DNA of 64,000 nucleotides. Source: Azospirillum sp. RU38E (GTDB taxonomy: Bacteria > Pseudomonadota > Alphaproteobacteria > Azospirillales > Azospirillaceae). Location of the stretch: NCBI RefSeq assembly GCF_900188385.1, contig NZ_FZOI01000022.1, positions 1 through 64,000 on the forward strand, given 5' to 3'. Within the stretch, counting starts at the first letter, position 1. Every line of letters starts with the position of its first letter. Both the position numbers and the translations under genes were made by a program. Below, piece by piece: positions 53,889 through 62,698 of this stretch. A model generated the notes under the pieces. It did not search any database and was not told the origin of the DNA. It worked only from the letters and a program-made list of their open reading frames with translations.

Positions 53889-55031
53889 TCAGATCGACCG
53901 GCCAATTACTTCCTTCATGATTTCGCTGGTGCCGCCGAAAATGCGGGTGACGCGGGCATCCCGCCACAGGCGCGCCACCAGATATTCATTCATATATCCC
54001 GCCCCTCCATGCAGTTGCAGGGCAGCGTCGCAGACCCGGCCCTGCAGCTCGGAATGCCAGAGCTTGGCAGCCGATGCCTCTGCCGTGGTCAGGGCGCCGG
54101 CCACATGCCGGTTGATGGCCCAATCCAGATGCGCCCAGCCGACCTGCAATTCCGTCTTCAACTGCGCCAAGGTGAAGCGGGTATTCTGGAAATCGAACAC
54201 TGTCTTGCCAAAGGCCTTGCGATCCTTGACGAAGGCCACCGCCTCGTCATAGGCCCGTTGGGCCGCGGCCTGGGCGGAAATGGCGATGGACAGCCGCTCC
54301 TGCGGCAACTGATTCATCAAATAGGCAAAACCCTTGCCTTCCTCGCCCAGGCAATTGGTCATCGGCACCCGCACATCGGCGAAAAACAGCTCCGACGTAT
54401 CGGCGGAATGCTGGCCGATTTTGTCCAGGTTGCGACCGCGGGCAAAACCGGGCGTGTCGGCATCCACCAGGATCAGGGAAATACCCTTGGCCCCCAGCGT
54501 GGCATCGGTCTTGGCCACAAGAATGATAAGATCAGCATTCTGGCCATTTGTGATGTAGGTCTTGGACCCGTTGATGACGTAATGGTTGCCGTCCTTACGG
54601 GCCAGGGTCTTGATGCCCTGCAGGTCGGAACCCGTGCCCGGCTCCGTCATGGCGATGGCGGCAATCACCTCGCCGCTGATCATCCGGGGAAGATAGGTCC
54701 GCTTCTGCTCCTCCGAGCCATAGGCCTCCAGATAATCCGCCGCGATGTCGGATTGCAGCGCCAGCCCGGCCGAGGACCCGGCATAGGCCAGTTCCTCGTC
54801 AATCACCGCATTGAAGCCGAAATCCAGACCTAGACCGCCATATTCCGGCTTGACCGTCGGGCACAGCAGCCCCGCCTCCCCACAGGCCAGCCAGAATTTG
54901 CGGTCAACAATCCCCTCGCATTCGAACCGCTCCAGATTGGGTTCCAGTTCGCGCTTGAAGAACTTGCGGACCGTATCGCGGAACAGGGCATGTTCCTCGG
55001 TAAAGGCGGTACGGGTCGTGGTTACCAGCAT
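53889..55031 (-). CDS. Acyl-CoA dehydrogenase (LCAD/IVD-like, homomeric type)
   Basis: 380 aa. MTEPGTGSDLQGIKT (128-142), catalytic Glu E245 in QLPQERLSIA, and C-terminal RVTRIFGGTSEIMKEVIGRSI. Unlike ten other ACADs here it has no neighbouring partner subunit and looks like a classical homotetramer. AAGGAG precedes the ATG. It would serve the general chain-shortening steps with the FadJ- and FadA-like enzymes. Confidence 0.94.
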   Translation of the reverse strand: MLVTTTRTAFTEEHALFRDTVRKFFKRELEPNLERFECEGIVDRKFWLACGEAGLLCPTVKPEYGGLGLDFGFNAVIDEELAYAGSSAGLALQSDIAADYLEAYGSEEQKRTYLPRMISGEVIAAIAMTEPGTGSDLQGIKTLARKDGNHYVINGSKTYITNGQNADLIILVAKTDATLGAKGISLILVDADTPGFARGRNLDKIGQHSADTSELFFADVRVPMTNCLGEEGKGFAYLMNQLPQERLSIAISAQAAAQRAYDEAVAFVKDRKAFGKTVFDFQNTRFTLAQLKTELQVGWAHLDWAINRHVAGALTTAEASAAKLWHSELQGRVCDAALQLHGGAGYMNEYLVARLWRDARVTRIFGGTSEIMKEVIGRSI

Positions 55032-55057
55032 TCTCGAATACTCCTTTGCCGGGCGGG

Positions 55058-56347
55058 TCAGGAACGGCGGCCCAATTCCCAGTGCCGGGCCATCATCCGG
55101 GCAGCACGTTCGGCCAGATCGGCGGGAACATCAGGATAGAGCACGGGCCGGCCGGCCGATGGCAGGGCGATCACCGCCGTCGCCTTCATCGTCTCTTCCC
55201 CGCGCTGGTTGGTGAAGCGCACGGCGACATCAACGAGGTTACGGCCATTCTCTTCACGCTTGCCCGTCACCTCCCCGGTGATGAACTGCGTGTCGCCGAT
55301 ATAGTTGAACTTGCGGATTTCATCATGGACATGCAGCACGACGCCATCGTCACCGCACCAGTCGGTGAGATAATGGTAGAGGTAGTTTTCCCGCATGACG
55401 CCATAATCATATGCCATGGGGTTGCCGACGGCCTGGGCCCATTTCGGGTCCCAGTGCAGCCGCTGCGCCACGTCGGGAATCCCCTGCTCGTTCTTGATAT
55501 AAAAGGCGGGGATACGCTGGCGGTTCTGCCAGGCAAGCCGGCCGACACAGGGTTTGTAGGGCACGAAACCATAGCCGCCGGCATGGAAACAGACGACATC
55601 GGTGACCGTCAGCGGCCCCTTGGCCATCTTGCCCAGTGCATCGCCGACCTGGATATCGGCAAAATCCCGCGCCACCGCCCCACGCACCTCTTCCTGGGCA
55701 TAGACCGCATCAATTGCCGCAATATCCTCGTCCGTATAGTGGGCGGGCTGGATGGCGCTGTACTTACCCTTGTCCACCGCCGATTTCCGTTCGGTCAGCA
55801 CCTGCAGGATCTTGTACACGGCGACCACTTCGGCCCGTTGATTGACCTTCACATCGCGCAGAACCTGGATGACCGACCGGCCGGAGAATTCCGATTTCTT
55901 CAGCTCCAGGCTTTCCTGTCCGCGGAAGCTGTACAGCGTGTCACCGGGATAAATCGGCCGGTACCAATCCCAGGTGGAGCCGGAAACGAAGACATGGATG
56001 CCCCGGAACAGGCTTTTGCGGGCCGCCTTCACCCAGTCCGGGGCGGGGTCGCCGCGCATCGGCGCATTGATGATCCCCGCCATCATCCCGGGCGCGATGA
56101 CGCTGCCCCAGCGGGTGCCGCCAGCATAGGCCGGATCGCAGAATAACGGATTATCATTGCCGCACCCATGGGCGAAATTGCGGATCGCATCCAAGGAAAC
56201 GGTCTGCACATATTCGGCGTCGCGGGACGCCTGATCATAGCCGGTCAGCGTGCTGCCGCGCGCCACATCCTCGTCCGAGATCGTATAGCTGGTGGCCTTG
56301 CGCCATTCCTCACTCTTGGTGATTTCGGTTTCCGCCGTCACGGACAT
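55058..56347 (-). CDS. FAS1-like/MaoC dehydratase-domain protein
   Basis: 429 aa double-hotdog protein. The N-terminal motif reads GNDNPLFCDPAYA, with Phe/Cys where the hydratase His would stand, so that half is probably not catalytic in the usual way. The second hotdog contains TVTDVVCFHAGGYG. It might hydrate an unusual enoyl-CoA, as ChsH1/H2 do in steroid side-chain breakdown, or need a partner. It is the first gene of the unit down to 48795, with operator site 11 36 bp upstream. Confidence 0.8.
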   Translation of the reverse strand: MSVTAETEITKSEEWRKATSYTISDEDVARGSTLTGYDQASRDAEYVQTVSLDAIRNFAHGCGNDNPLFCDPAYAGGTRWGSVIAPGMMAGIINAPMRGDPAPDWVKAARKSLFRGIHVFVSGSTWDWYRPIYPGDTLYSFRGQESLELKKSEFSGRSVIQVLRDVKVNQRAEVVAVYKILQVLTERKSAVDKGKYSAIQPAHYTDEDIAAIDAVYAQEEVRGAVARDFADIQVGDALGKMAKGPLTVTDVVCFHAGGYGFVPYKPCVGRLAWQNRQRIPAFYIKNEQGIPDVAQRLHWDPKWAQAVGNPMAYDYGVMRENYLYHYLTDWCGDDGVVLHVHDEIRKFNYIGDTQFITGEVTGKREENGRNLVDVAVRFTNQRGEETMKATAVIALPSAGRPVLYPDVPADLAERAARMMARHWELGRRS

Positions 56348-56382
56348 GCCCCTTCCTCCCTGGCTCAGGTTTGACCTATATT

Positions 56383-56392
56383 TGGTATACTA
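56383..56392. promoter_or_regulatory. Operator site 11: TGGTATACTA
   Basis: Identical to site 9 in all ten bases and followed by TTTATATT. It lies between the ACAD gene ending at 56436 and the FAS1-like gene starting at 56347, opening the FadJ/thiolase unit. Confidence 0.75.
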
Positions 56393-56435
56393 TTTATATT
56401 TTTAGCCGATCAGCCATCGGCGGGATCCCATGCCC

Positions 56436-57605
56436 CTATCGCCCGCGCGGCAGGCCCAGCACACGCTCCCCGATAATGTTGCGGCGGATTTCCGAGGTGC
56501 CGCCGGCGATGGTCTGCATGACGGAGCGGAGATACTGGCTGGTCCAGCGGCTGGGGCTGGCCTCCAGATCCAGCATCTCCGGCCCCATCATGTCGGCAGC
56601 GGTGCGGAAGATGCGCTGCATCGTCTCAGTATTATAAAGGGCGATCAGGGTACCCTCAGCTCCCGGCACCAGATCGCGCTGGCCACGGCTGATGGCGGCA
56701 TAGCTCATGGCGCGCAGGGCGGCCACCTCCGCCCGCAAGGTGGCGAGACGGGCGGCGAATTCGTCATCCTGAATGGCGGGGCGCAGCCCGTCCGGACCGG
56801 GTCGGTCATGGGCCAGGTCGATCAGATCCTCGACCACCCGGCTCATCTCGATCTGTTCGGCCAGGGCCGCCGTGCCGCGCTCGAACCCCAGCGTGGCCAT
56901 GGCGACATTCCAGCCGTCATTGACCTCACCCACCACATTTTTCAGCGGGATGCGCACATCATCATAAAAGACTTCACAGAAATCGGCGGCCCCATGCATA
57001 CATTTGATCGGCCGAATGGTGACGCCCGGCAGTTCCATGTCGCCGATCACCCAGGTGATGCCCTTGTAGCGGGAATTGGGGTCTGTGCGAACCAGCAGCT
57101 CCTGATATTTTGACCAGTTGGCGAGGCTGGTCCAGATTTTCTGGCCATTCACCACCAGATGGTCGTCCTCGATGACCGCGCGGCAGCGCAGAGAGGCGAG
57201 GTCGGAACCCGATCCGGGTTCGGAAAAGCCCTGACACCAGGGTGTCTCCCCCGCCAATATCTTTGGCAGATAGAAGGCCTTCTGCGCGTCGGTGCCGCGG
57301 GCGATCAGCGTCGGCCCGGCATGGCTCAAGGCCACAAAGAAGCAGCCCAGATAGGGCCCGCCGGCCAGGGCATATTCCTCGAACCAGATCAGTTGCTGCA
57401 TCAGCGACAGGCCGGCACCGCCATATTCCTTCGGCCAGGCGATGCCGGCCCAACCGGCCTCAAACTGCCGGCGTTGCCATGCCTTGTCGAAGGCAAGCAT
57501 CTCCGGCCCATCATCGGGCCGGGTCTCCTTGGGCACATGGGTGCGCAGCCAGTCGCGGACTTCGGCCCGGAAATGGCGCTCGTCGGGGGTAAAGTCGAGA
57601 TTCAT
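56436..57605 (-). CDS. Acyl-CoA dehydrogenase, catalytic subunit
   Basis: 389 aa. GFSEPGSGSDLASLRCRA (about 126-143), catalytic Glu E242 in GFERGTAAL, and C-terminal GGTSEIRRNIIGERVLGLP. It overlaps the upstream short ACAD by 4 bp (57602-57605). It is the last gene of the ligase unit starting at 60177. Confidence 0.94.
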   Translation of the reverse strand: MNLDFTPDERHFRAEVRDWLRTHVPKETRPDDGPEMLAFDKAWQRRQFEAGWAGIAWPKEYGGAGLSLMQQLIWFEEYALAGGPYLGCFFVALSHAGPTLIARGTDAQKAFYLPKILAGETPWCQGFSEPGSGSDLASLRCRAVIEDDHLVVNGQKIWTSLANWSKYQELLVRTDPNSRYKGITWVIGDMELPGVTIRPIKCMHGAADFCEVFYDDVRIPLKNVVGEVNDGWNVAMATLGFERGTAALAEQIEMSRVVEDLIDLAHDRPGPDGLRPAIQDDEFAARLATLRAEVAALRAMSYAAISRGQRDLVPGAEGTLIALYNTETMQRIFRTAADMMGPEMLDLEASPSRWTSQYLRSVMQTIAGGTSEIRRNIIGERVLGLPRGR

Positions 57606-58636
57606 GCGACGGGCTCCTCTCCCGGCGCCGGCTCTTCCAGCAGAAACCGCTGCTGCTGCCGGTAGCCGCCGCCGATCAGGTCATAGACATGGGCGCGTTT
57701 CAGGAAATGATGGGCATCGCATTCGGTGGTAAAGCCGATGCCGCCATGGATCTGAATGGTTTCCTTGGCATTGATCAGGGCATATTGCGCCCCCAGCAGC
57801 TTGGCCGCCGTTGCCTGGAACACTGCGTCCTCGGCGCGGTTGGCCACGCGGATGGAGGCGAAATTGACCAGATGGCCGACGGCATCCGCCCGCAGGGCCA
57901 GGTCGGCACATTTATGCTTGATCGCCTGGAAGGCCCCGATGGGCTGGCCGAACTGCACACGCAGCTTGGCATAATCGGTAGCCAGATCGCGCGTCTGCTC
58001 GCACACCCCCGCCAGCATGGACGCCGCCAGCAGGCGCAAGGTGACATGGGCGCCCAAATCCGGCCCTGCCAGGGCCAGGGGCGCCACCGCGTCCAGCCGC
58101 GCCTCATGCAAGCTCATCGCATCGACGGCCGATGGGCGTGGCAGCAGGGACAGGGAGGCCGTCGCCACAAGGGCGGCATTTCCCACCCCATCGGTCAGCA
58201 GCAGCAGCGGCATTCCCGCCGCATCAAACAGATGGAAGCGGCCGCTGATCCGGGCGCCGATACTGACGCGACCGACGGCATTGCCCAGTGCCACGGGCTG
58301 TTGTCCGCTGGCAATCGCCGCCGCCAGCTCATCCACCCCGGCAGCGGCGGCCACCCGGGCGCCGATAGCCGAGGCCAGAACATTGGGAGTGAGCAGATGA
58401 CGCCCCAATTGCCGGAACAGCAGGGCTTCTTCCACCGCACTCAGACCCAGCCCCCCCTGCGCTTCGGTCAGGCTGGTCATGAACCAACCCAGTTCACCCA
58501 TGATGGGCCAGAGGGCGCTGTCAGGGCGGTTATTGCCGTCCGGCCGCAAGCGGGCCAGCGGCAATTCGACAGACAGGAAATCAACGACGCTGTCGATGAT
58601 CTGCTGCTGTTCTGTAGAGACGAGAAGATCAACCAT
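57602..58636 (-). CDS. Acyl-CoA dehydrogenase-like subunit lacking catalytic Glu
   Basis: 344 aa. RVQFGQPIGAFQAIKHKCADL and HGGIGFTTECDAHHFLKRA are typical. The helix that should carry the catalytic Glu-Arg reads LRLLAASMLAGV. It is overlapped by the catalytic ACAD downstream and itself overlaps the stop of the ligase gene by one base at 58636. Fifth small/large ACAD pair of the cluster. Confidence 0.9.
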   Translation of the reverse strand: MVDLLVSTEQQQIIDSVVDFLSVELPLARLRPDGNNRPDSALWPIMGELGWFMTSLTEAQGGLGLSAVEEALLFRQLGRHLLTPNVLASAIGARVAAAAGVDELAAAIASGQQPVALGNAVGRVSIGARISGRFHLFDAAGMPLLLLTDGVGNAALVATASLSLLPRPSAVDAMSLHEARLDAVAPLALAGPDLGAHVTLRLLAASMLAGVCEQTRDLATDYAKLRVQFGQPIGAFQAIKHKCADLALRADAVGHLVNFASIRVANRAEDAVFQATAAKLLGAQYALINAKETIQIHGGIGFTTECDAHHFLKRAHVYDLIGGGYRQQQRFLLEEPAPGEEPVA

Positions 58637-60177
58637 CAGCCGAAACTCGGATAGCCGCCGCCACCATGGGCGGCGTCAATGGCCTTGCGGTCATTGAATT
58701 GGGTGCCGGGGATCTTGGGCAGGGCGGTGACGAAGGCCACCAGCTTGGGCTTTTTGTAAGAGGCGATGCGGGCGCGGCAATGCTCGACGATCTCGGCCTC
58801 GCCGACGCTGGCATCGGCTTTCAGCACGATCACGGCTTTGACATTCTGCCGCCATACCGGATCGGGCACGCCGATCACACAGACATCGGCCACCGCCGGA
58901 TGCTGGCGGATGCAGGCCTCCACCTCCACCGGATAGATATTCTCATCCGCTGATTTGATCATTGCCATTTTCGGTCCGACAAAGATCAGGGACCCGTCTT
59001 CGGTGCGGCGTCCCAGATCGTTGGTCAGGTGCCAGCCGAAGCGGCTGCGCCGTTCATTTTCCGCCGCGGCCCCCAGATATCCGGCCATGACCAGGGGGCC
59101 GCGCACGGCGAATTCCCCAACCTCGCCGGCCGGCACCTCCCGGCCCGCATCATCCAGCAAGGCCACCTGGGCCATCGGCGATACGCGCCCCGCCCCCGTC
59201 CCGCCAAGGAACAGGAAGGAGATCAGGCCCATCACCTCTGACTGCCCATATCCGCCCATCTGCCGCAGCATGGGCGCATCGGCCGGCATACACATGGGGA
59301 ATTTCCATTCCGGTGCGGCCGGAGAGGACCAAAGGCTGGAGACGTCATAGGCGCCATCCTTGTTGATCTCCCGTATCTGGGCGATGGTCGGCGCCGGAAC
59401 AAAGGCATGGGTGACCTTTTCCGCCTGGATCAGCTCCAGCAACGTGCGGGCATCGACACGCGGCGTATAGACATTGCATCCACCCAGATGGAAGGTCGCC
59501 AGCGTGCCCAGCAGGGTGCCGATATGGAACAGCGGGCCTGAATTCAGATGCACGCTGCGTTCATCGATCATCTGCCCCCGGCTGATCAGCAGATTCTGAT
59601 ACATCAGGGTGCTGTGCGGGAGCATGGCCGCATTGGGTTTGCCGGCAAAGGCCGCGGTGAACAGGGCCAGCAGCGGCAATTCCGGGCTGATCCGCAGATC
59701 GCGGTCCTGTTCGTCCCCCGCCGCGATCAGGGCCTCATAGCCGTCGGGCCCGTCCAGATCATGCTGTACCCACCTTGCATCGCCACCCGCGTCCGCCCGT
59801 GCGGCCCGCATCGTCTCGCCGACCTCGGCCTCCTGCCATATCACCAGATGGGGGGTGTAATCCGCGATCAGAGCCTTCACTTCCTCCACGGAGGAGCGCC
59901 AGTTGGCGGGGCAGAGGCTGGCCCCGACCTTGGCACAGGCGACCAGGGTTTCCAGGATGCGGTGACTGTTCTGCCCCAGCCACAACACGCGGCTCCCCTC
60001 GCCAATGCCCTGATCGGCCAGGGCATTGGCGAGCCTGGTGCTGCGCCGGTCAAAATCAGCGTAGGTCAGGCGTGTCCCGCCATCGACGGCCGCCAGCAGA
60101 TGTGGGCGTGATCGGCGATGCTCACGGGCGATATCGCCGAAGCCATGCAGCCGGATGAGGTTGTACGAGCCAGACAA
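58636..60177 (-). CDS. AMP-binding acyl-CoA ligase with altered ATP motif
   Basis: 513 aa ANL-fold protein. The phosphate-binding loop is FTAAFAGKPN (173-182) instead of the usual TSGTTGxPK, the hinge is FVGPKMAMIKSADENIYP, and the C-terminus has PKIPGTQFNDRK in place of the usual TGK motif. YGQSEVMG and TNDLGRR are recognisable. It may be a divergent but active clade or a CoA-ester-binding protein. The TTG start at 60177 has GGGAGG 5 bp upstream. Linked ACAD genes follow directly. Confidence 0.82.
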   Translation of the reverse strand: MSGSYNLIRLHGFGDIAREHRRSRPHLLAAVDGGTRLTYADFDRRSTRLANALADQGIGEGSRVLWLGQNSHRILETLVACAKVGASLCPANWRSSVEEVKALIADYTPHLVIWQEAEVGETMRAARADAGGDARWVQHDLDGPDGYEALIAAGDEQDRDLRISPELPLLALFTAAFAGKPNAAMLPHSTLMYQNLLISRGQMIDERSVHLNSGPLFHIGTLLGTLATFHLGGCNVYTPRVDARTLLELIQAEKVTHAFVPAPTIAQIREINKDGAYDVSSLWSSPAAPEWKFPMCMPADAPMLRQMGGYGQSEVMGLISFLFLGGTGAGRVSPMAQVALLDDAGREVPAGEVGEFAVRGPLVMAGYLGAAAENERRSRFGWHLTNDLGRRTEDGSLIFVGPKMAMIKSADENIYPVEVEACIRQHPAVADVCVIGVPDPVWRQNVKAVIVLKADASVGEAEIVEHCRARIASYKKPKLVAFVTALPKIPGTQFNDRKAIDAAHGGGGYPSFG

Positions 60178-60199
60178 GCCATCCTCCCATATTTTTATC

Positions 60200-60209
60200 T
60201 AGTATACTG
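60200..60209. promoter_or_regulatory. Operator site 12: TAGTATACTG
   Basis: Nine of ten consensus bases, 22 bp upstream of the ligase TTG start, with AT-rich flank. It opens the unit 60177-56436. Confidence 0.75.
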
Positions 60210-60258
60210 ATTGTCCAGTGATGGGCAACCGCTATTCCAACGCAGGGGGCAGCCGGGG

Positions 60259-61785
60259 TCACACGCCCGGTGGCGCCATTTGCCAACGGTTGCCGTCCGC
60301 ATCCTCCGACACGAAACCGGCAAGACCCACGGGCTCCCGCTCCCCGCTGGTGAGCAGATGCAGGGTGATCCCGTCCGTCGCCGGCACCCGACCGATGGTC
60401 CGCCGCCCATCCGGGGTCCGGCCAATGATGACACCGAATTCCGGCTGGCCGTCGCGGTCATGGATCACCGTATAGGTCTCGATGATGGCCGGGCCGGTAT
60501 AGGTTTCATCCAGGACCGGAACCGTCCCCCGTTCCCGGTCTGCCTCGGCCTGGAAATCGAAGGCCTGGGGGAAAATGCCGGCAGACTGCGGGGACCGGGT
60601 CAGCAGGATCGTGTGGTTGTGGGTGGCGAAGCCGCCATTGGCGAACAGCAGACCATGGCGTCCGGATCGGCGCAGGGCCGCCACCATGCTGGCCACGGCA
60701 TGGGTCATATAATTGCCGATCGGGCCGCCGCCGAAGGTCAGTCCCCCGAAGACGCTCAGGGGCCGGTCATCGGGCAGGCCGAGGATGCGCCTTGCCATTT
60801 TCGGCACGCAGGGAAAGCAGGAATAAAGCTCGACATGGTCTATGTCGTCGGCCGCAATCCTGTTCAAGGCCAGGGTCTGCTCCAGCGATATTTTCATGCT
60901 GGCCGACCGGTCGAAATGCGGACGCAGCAAGGGATTGTCATCCTCATGCGCCGCCGCGCCCGGACCGATGAATACAAGCCGGTCAGGCGGAATGCCCGCC
61001 GCCTGCGCCACGGCCAGGCTGGTGACGATGATGGCCGCCCCCTGGTTGACAGCGGCATTGGCCACCATCAGCTTGCTGTAGGGAAAGGCGATCGGCCGGT
61101 TCTGCGGCGATGGGGTCATGATCTCTGCGGCCGTGTGGGGCTTGCGCAGCCACGCCGCCTCATTGGCGGCGGCCACCCGGGAAAATGCCTGCCAGATGCG
61201 CCCCGTCTCCGCCTGGGCCTCCGCCAGGGTCTGGCCATAGGCGGCGCGGGCGGCATTCTCGAACAGCGGATAGACATCGCTGGGCGTCTTCAGCCCGTAC
61301 CGGTGGCGGGTTTCCAGCACCGCCGGCTGGCTGGCGGGCAGCGGCCCTCGGCGGGCCGGCGCACCACCCGCAGCGGCGGCGGCCTCTGCCGCACGTCGGC
61401 TGGCCGTGCGCAGGGCCTCCCCGCCGGTGATCAGGGCGACCTGAGCCTGTCCCTGGCCAATGGCGTTAGCTGCCTCATGCAGCAGCAGCAGGGGGCTGTC
61501 GCCAGTGGGCAGCGGCGTCTCCCGCGCCTGTTCCGGCCGGATCCCCAGCCCGTCCGAGACAAGCCGCACCAACTGCCCGCCATAGGCCGGAAAGGATATT
61601 TGGCTGACGATGCCCAGCCAGTCCACCCGGGCCAGCACGTCACCACCGGCATCGGTGCCGGCAGCGCGGGCGGCCGCCAGCATCAGTTCCAGGGAGTCCA
61701 GCCCCGCATGGCCCGTCTCTGCCCGGTCATTGACCTGCCCCACACCGACGATCACCGGAATCCGACCGGCCTCTGCCCTGTCCAT
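60259..61785 (-). CDS. Thiolase-superfamily protein without the nucleophilic Cys
   Basis: 508 aa. The fold is seen in VIVGVGQVND, ALITGGEAL and VELYSCFPC. At the nucleophile position (about 94-98) it reads TGDSP, and the GHP motif is replaced by GGGPIGNYMTHA. The C-terminal ~100 residues (about 410-508) form an extra domain. Thiolysis by the normal mechanism is unlikely; C-C lyase or acyl-binding roles are possible. The ATG at 61785 has AAGGA upstream; one 6 bp earlier is an alternative. Confidence 0.82.
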   Translation of the reverse strand: MDRAEAGRIPVIVGVGQVNDRAETGHAGLDSLELMLAAARAAGTDAGGDVLARVDWLGIVSQISFPAYGGQLVRLVSDGLGIRPEQARETPLPTGDSPLLLLHEAANAIGQGQAQVALITGGEALRTASRRAAEAAAAAGGAPARRGPLPASQPAVLETRHRYGLKTPSDVYPLFENAARAAYGQTLAEAQAETGRIWQAFSRVAAANEAAWLRKPHTAAEIMTPSPQNRPIAFPYSKLMVANAAVNQGAAIIVTSLAVAQAAGIPPDRLVFIGPGAAAHEDDNPLLRPHFDRSASMKISLEQTLALNRIAADDIDHVELYSCFPCVPKMARRILGLPDDRPLSVFGGLTFGGGPIGNYMTHAVASMVAALRRSGRHGLLFANGGFATHNHTILLTRSPQSAGIFPQAFDFQAEADRERGTVPVLDETYTGPAIIETYTVIHDRDGQPEFGVIIGRTPDGRRTIGRVPATDGITLHLLTSGEREPVGLAGFVSEDADGNRWQMAPPGV

Positions 61786-61810
61786 CTGCATGTTCCTTGT
61801 CAAAGCGGGC

Positions 61811-62698
61811 TCAGTGGTCGGTTCCGGGCGGGCGCGGGCGCAGCAGCCCTTCCTGGACGACGCTCGCCACCAGCCGCCCATCCCGGCTGAAGATCAGTCC
61901 CCGCCCCAGACCACGGGCGCCACCCGTCCAGGGGGTCTCCTGGGCATAGAGCAACCATTCATCCAGACGCAGATGCGGATCATGGATCCACAACGCATGG
62001 TCCAGGCTGGTGCCTTCGAAATAATCATCATAAATGGTCTTGCCATGGGCCTTGGCGGCTATGCCGATCAACCCCCAATCAGAGGCATAGGCGAGCACGG
62101 CCCGGTGCAGCACCGGGTCATCCGGCAGCGGGGCGACAGTGCGGAACCAGTAATGTTGCTGCAAGGCCCCCGCCCCCGGCCAGTCGGGGATCTGTTCCTC
62201 CACCGGGTAGAATTCCAGCGACCGCATCCGGTCGGCGATCCCATGCTGGGTCGACGGCAATCGCCACAGATTGGCGAGCCGCATGTCGCGGTCGCTGCGC
62301 ATTCCCTCCGGCCCCGCCATCACCGGCATGACCGCCGCATGATGCAACCCCGGCTCCTGGATATGGAAAGAGGCCGCCATGTTCAGCAGCACCTTGCCGC
62401 CCTGCAGGGCGATCACGCGCCGGTTGGAAAAGCTGCGACCATCCATGTCGCGCTCCACCTGATAGATGATCGGCCGCTGGGGATCACCCGGACGCAGGAA
62501 ATAGGCATGCAGGGAATGGACCGGTCGTGCCGCCGCCACCGTGCAGGTCGCCGAGGCCAGAGCCTGGGCCACCACCTGCCCGCCATAGACGCGCCCCCAT
62601 GTCTCATCGGTGCGGACCCCGCGGAACAGGTTGTCCTCCAACTGTTCAACCGACAGCAGATTGACCAGGGTCCGGGCACGATCCAAGGCGTCGGTCAT
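61811..62698 (-). CDS. tesB: Acyl-CoA thioesterase II
   Basis: 295 aa TesB: N-terminal LVNLLSVEQLEDNLFRG, GRVYGGQVVAQAL, catalytic Asp in SLDHALWIH and a C-terminal LLYAQETPW. It hydrolyses medium and long acyl-CoAs, possibly as a relief valve for CoA. The ATG overlaps the upstream stop by one base (TGATG), fixing the start. Confidence 0.94.
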   Translation of the reverse strand: MTDALDRARTLVNLLSVEQLEDNLFRGVRTDETWGRVYGGQVVAQALASATCTVAAARPVHSLHAYFLRPGDPQRPIIYQVERDMDGRSFSNRRVIALQGGKVLLNMAASFHIQEPGLHHAAVMPVMAGPEGMRSDRDMRLANLWRLPSTQHGIADRMRSLEFYPVEEQIPDWPGAGALQQHYWFRTVAPLPDDPVLHRAVLAYASDWGLIGIAAKAHGKTIYDDYFEGTSLDHALWIHDPHLRLDEWLLYAQETPWTGGARGLGRGLIFSRDGRLVASVVQEGLLRPRPPGTDH

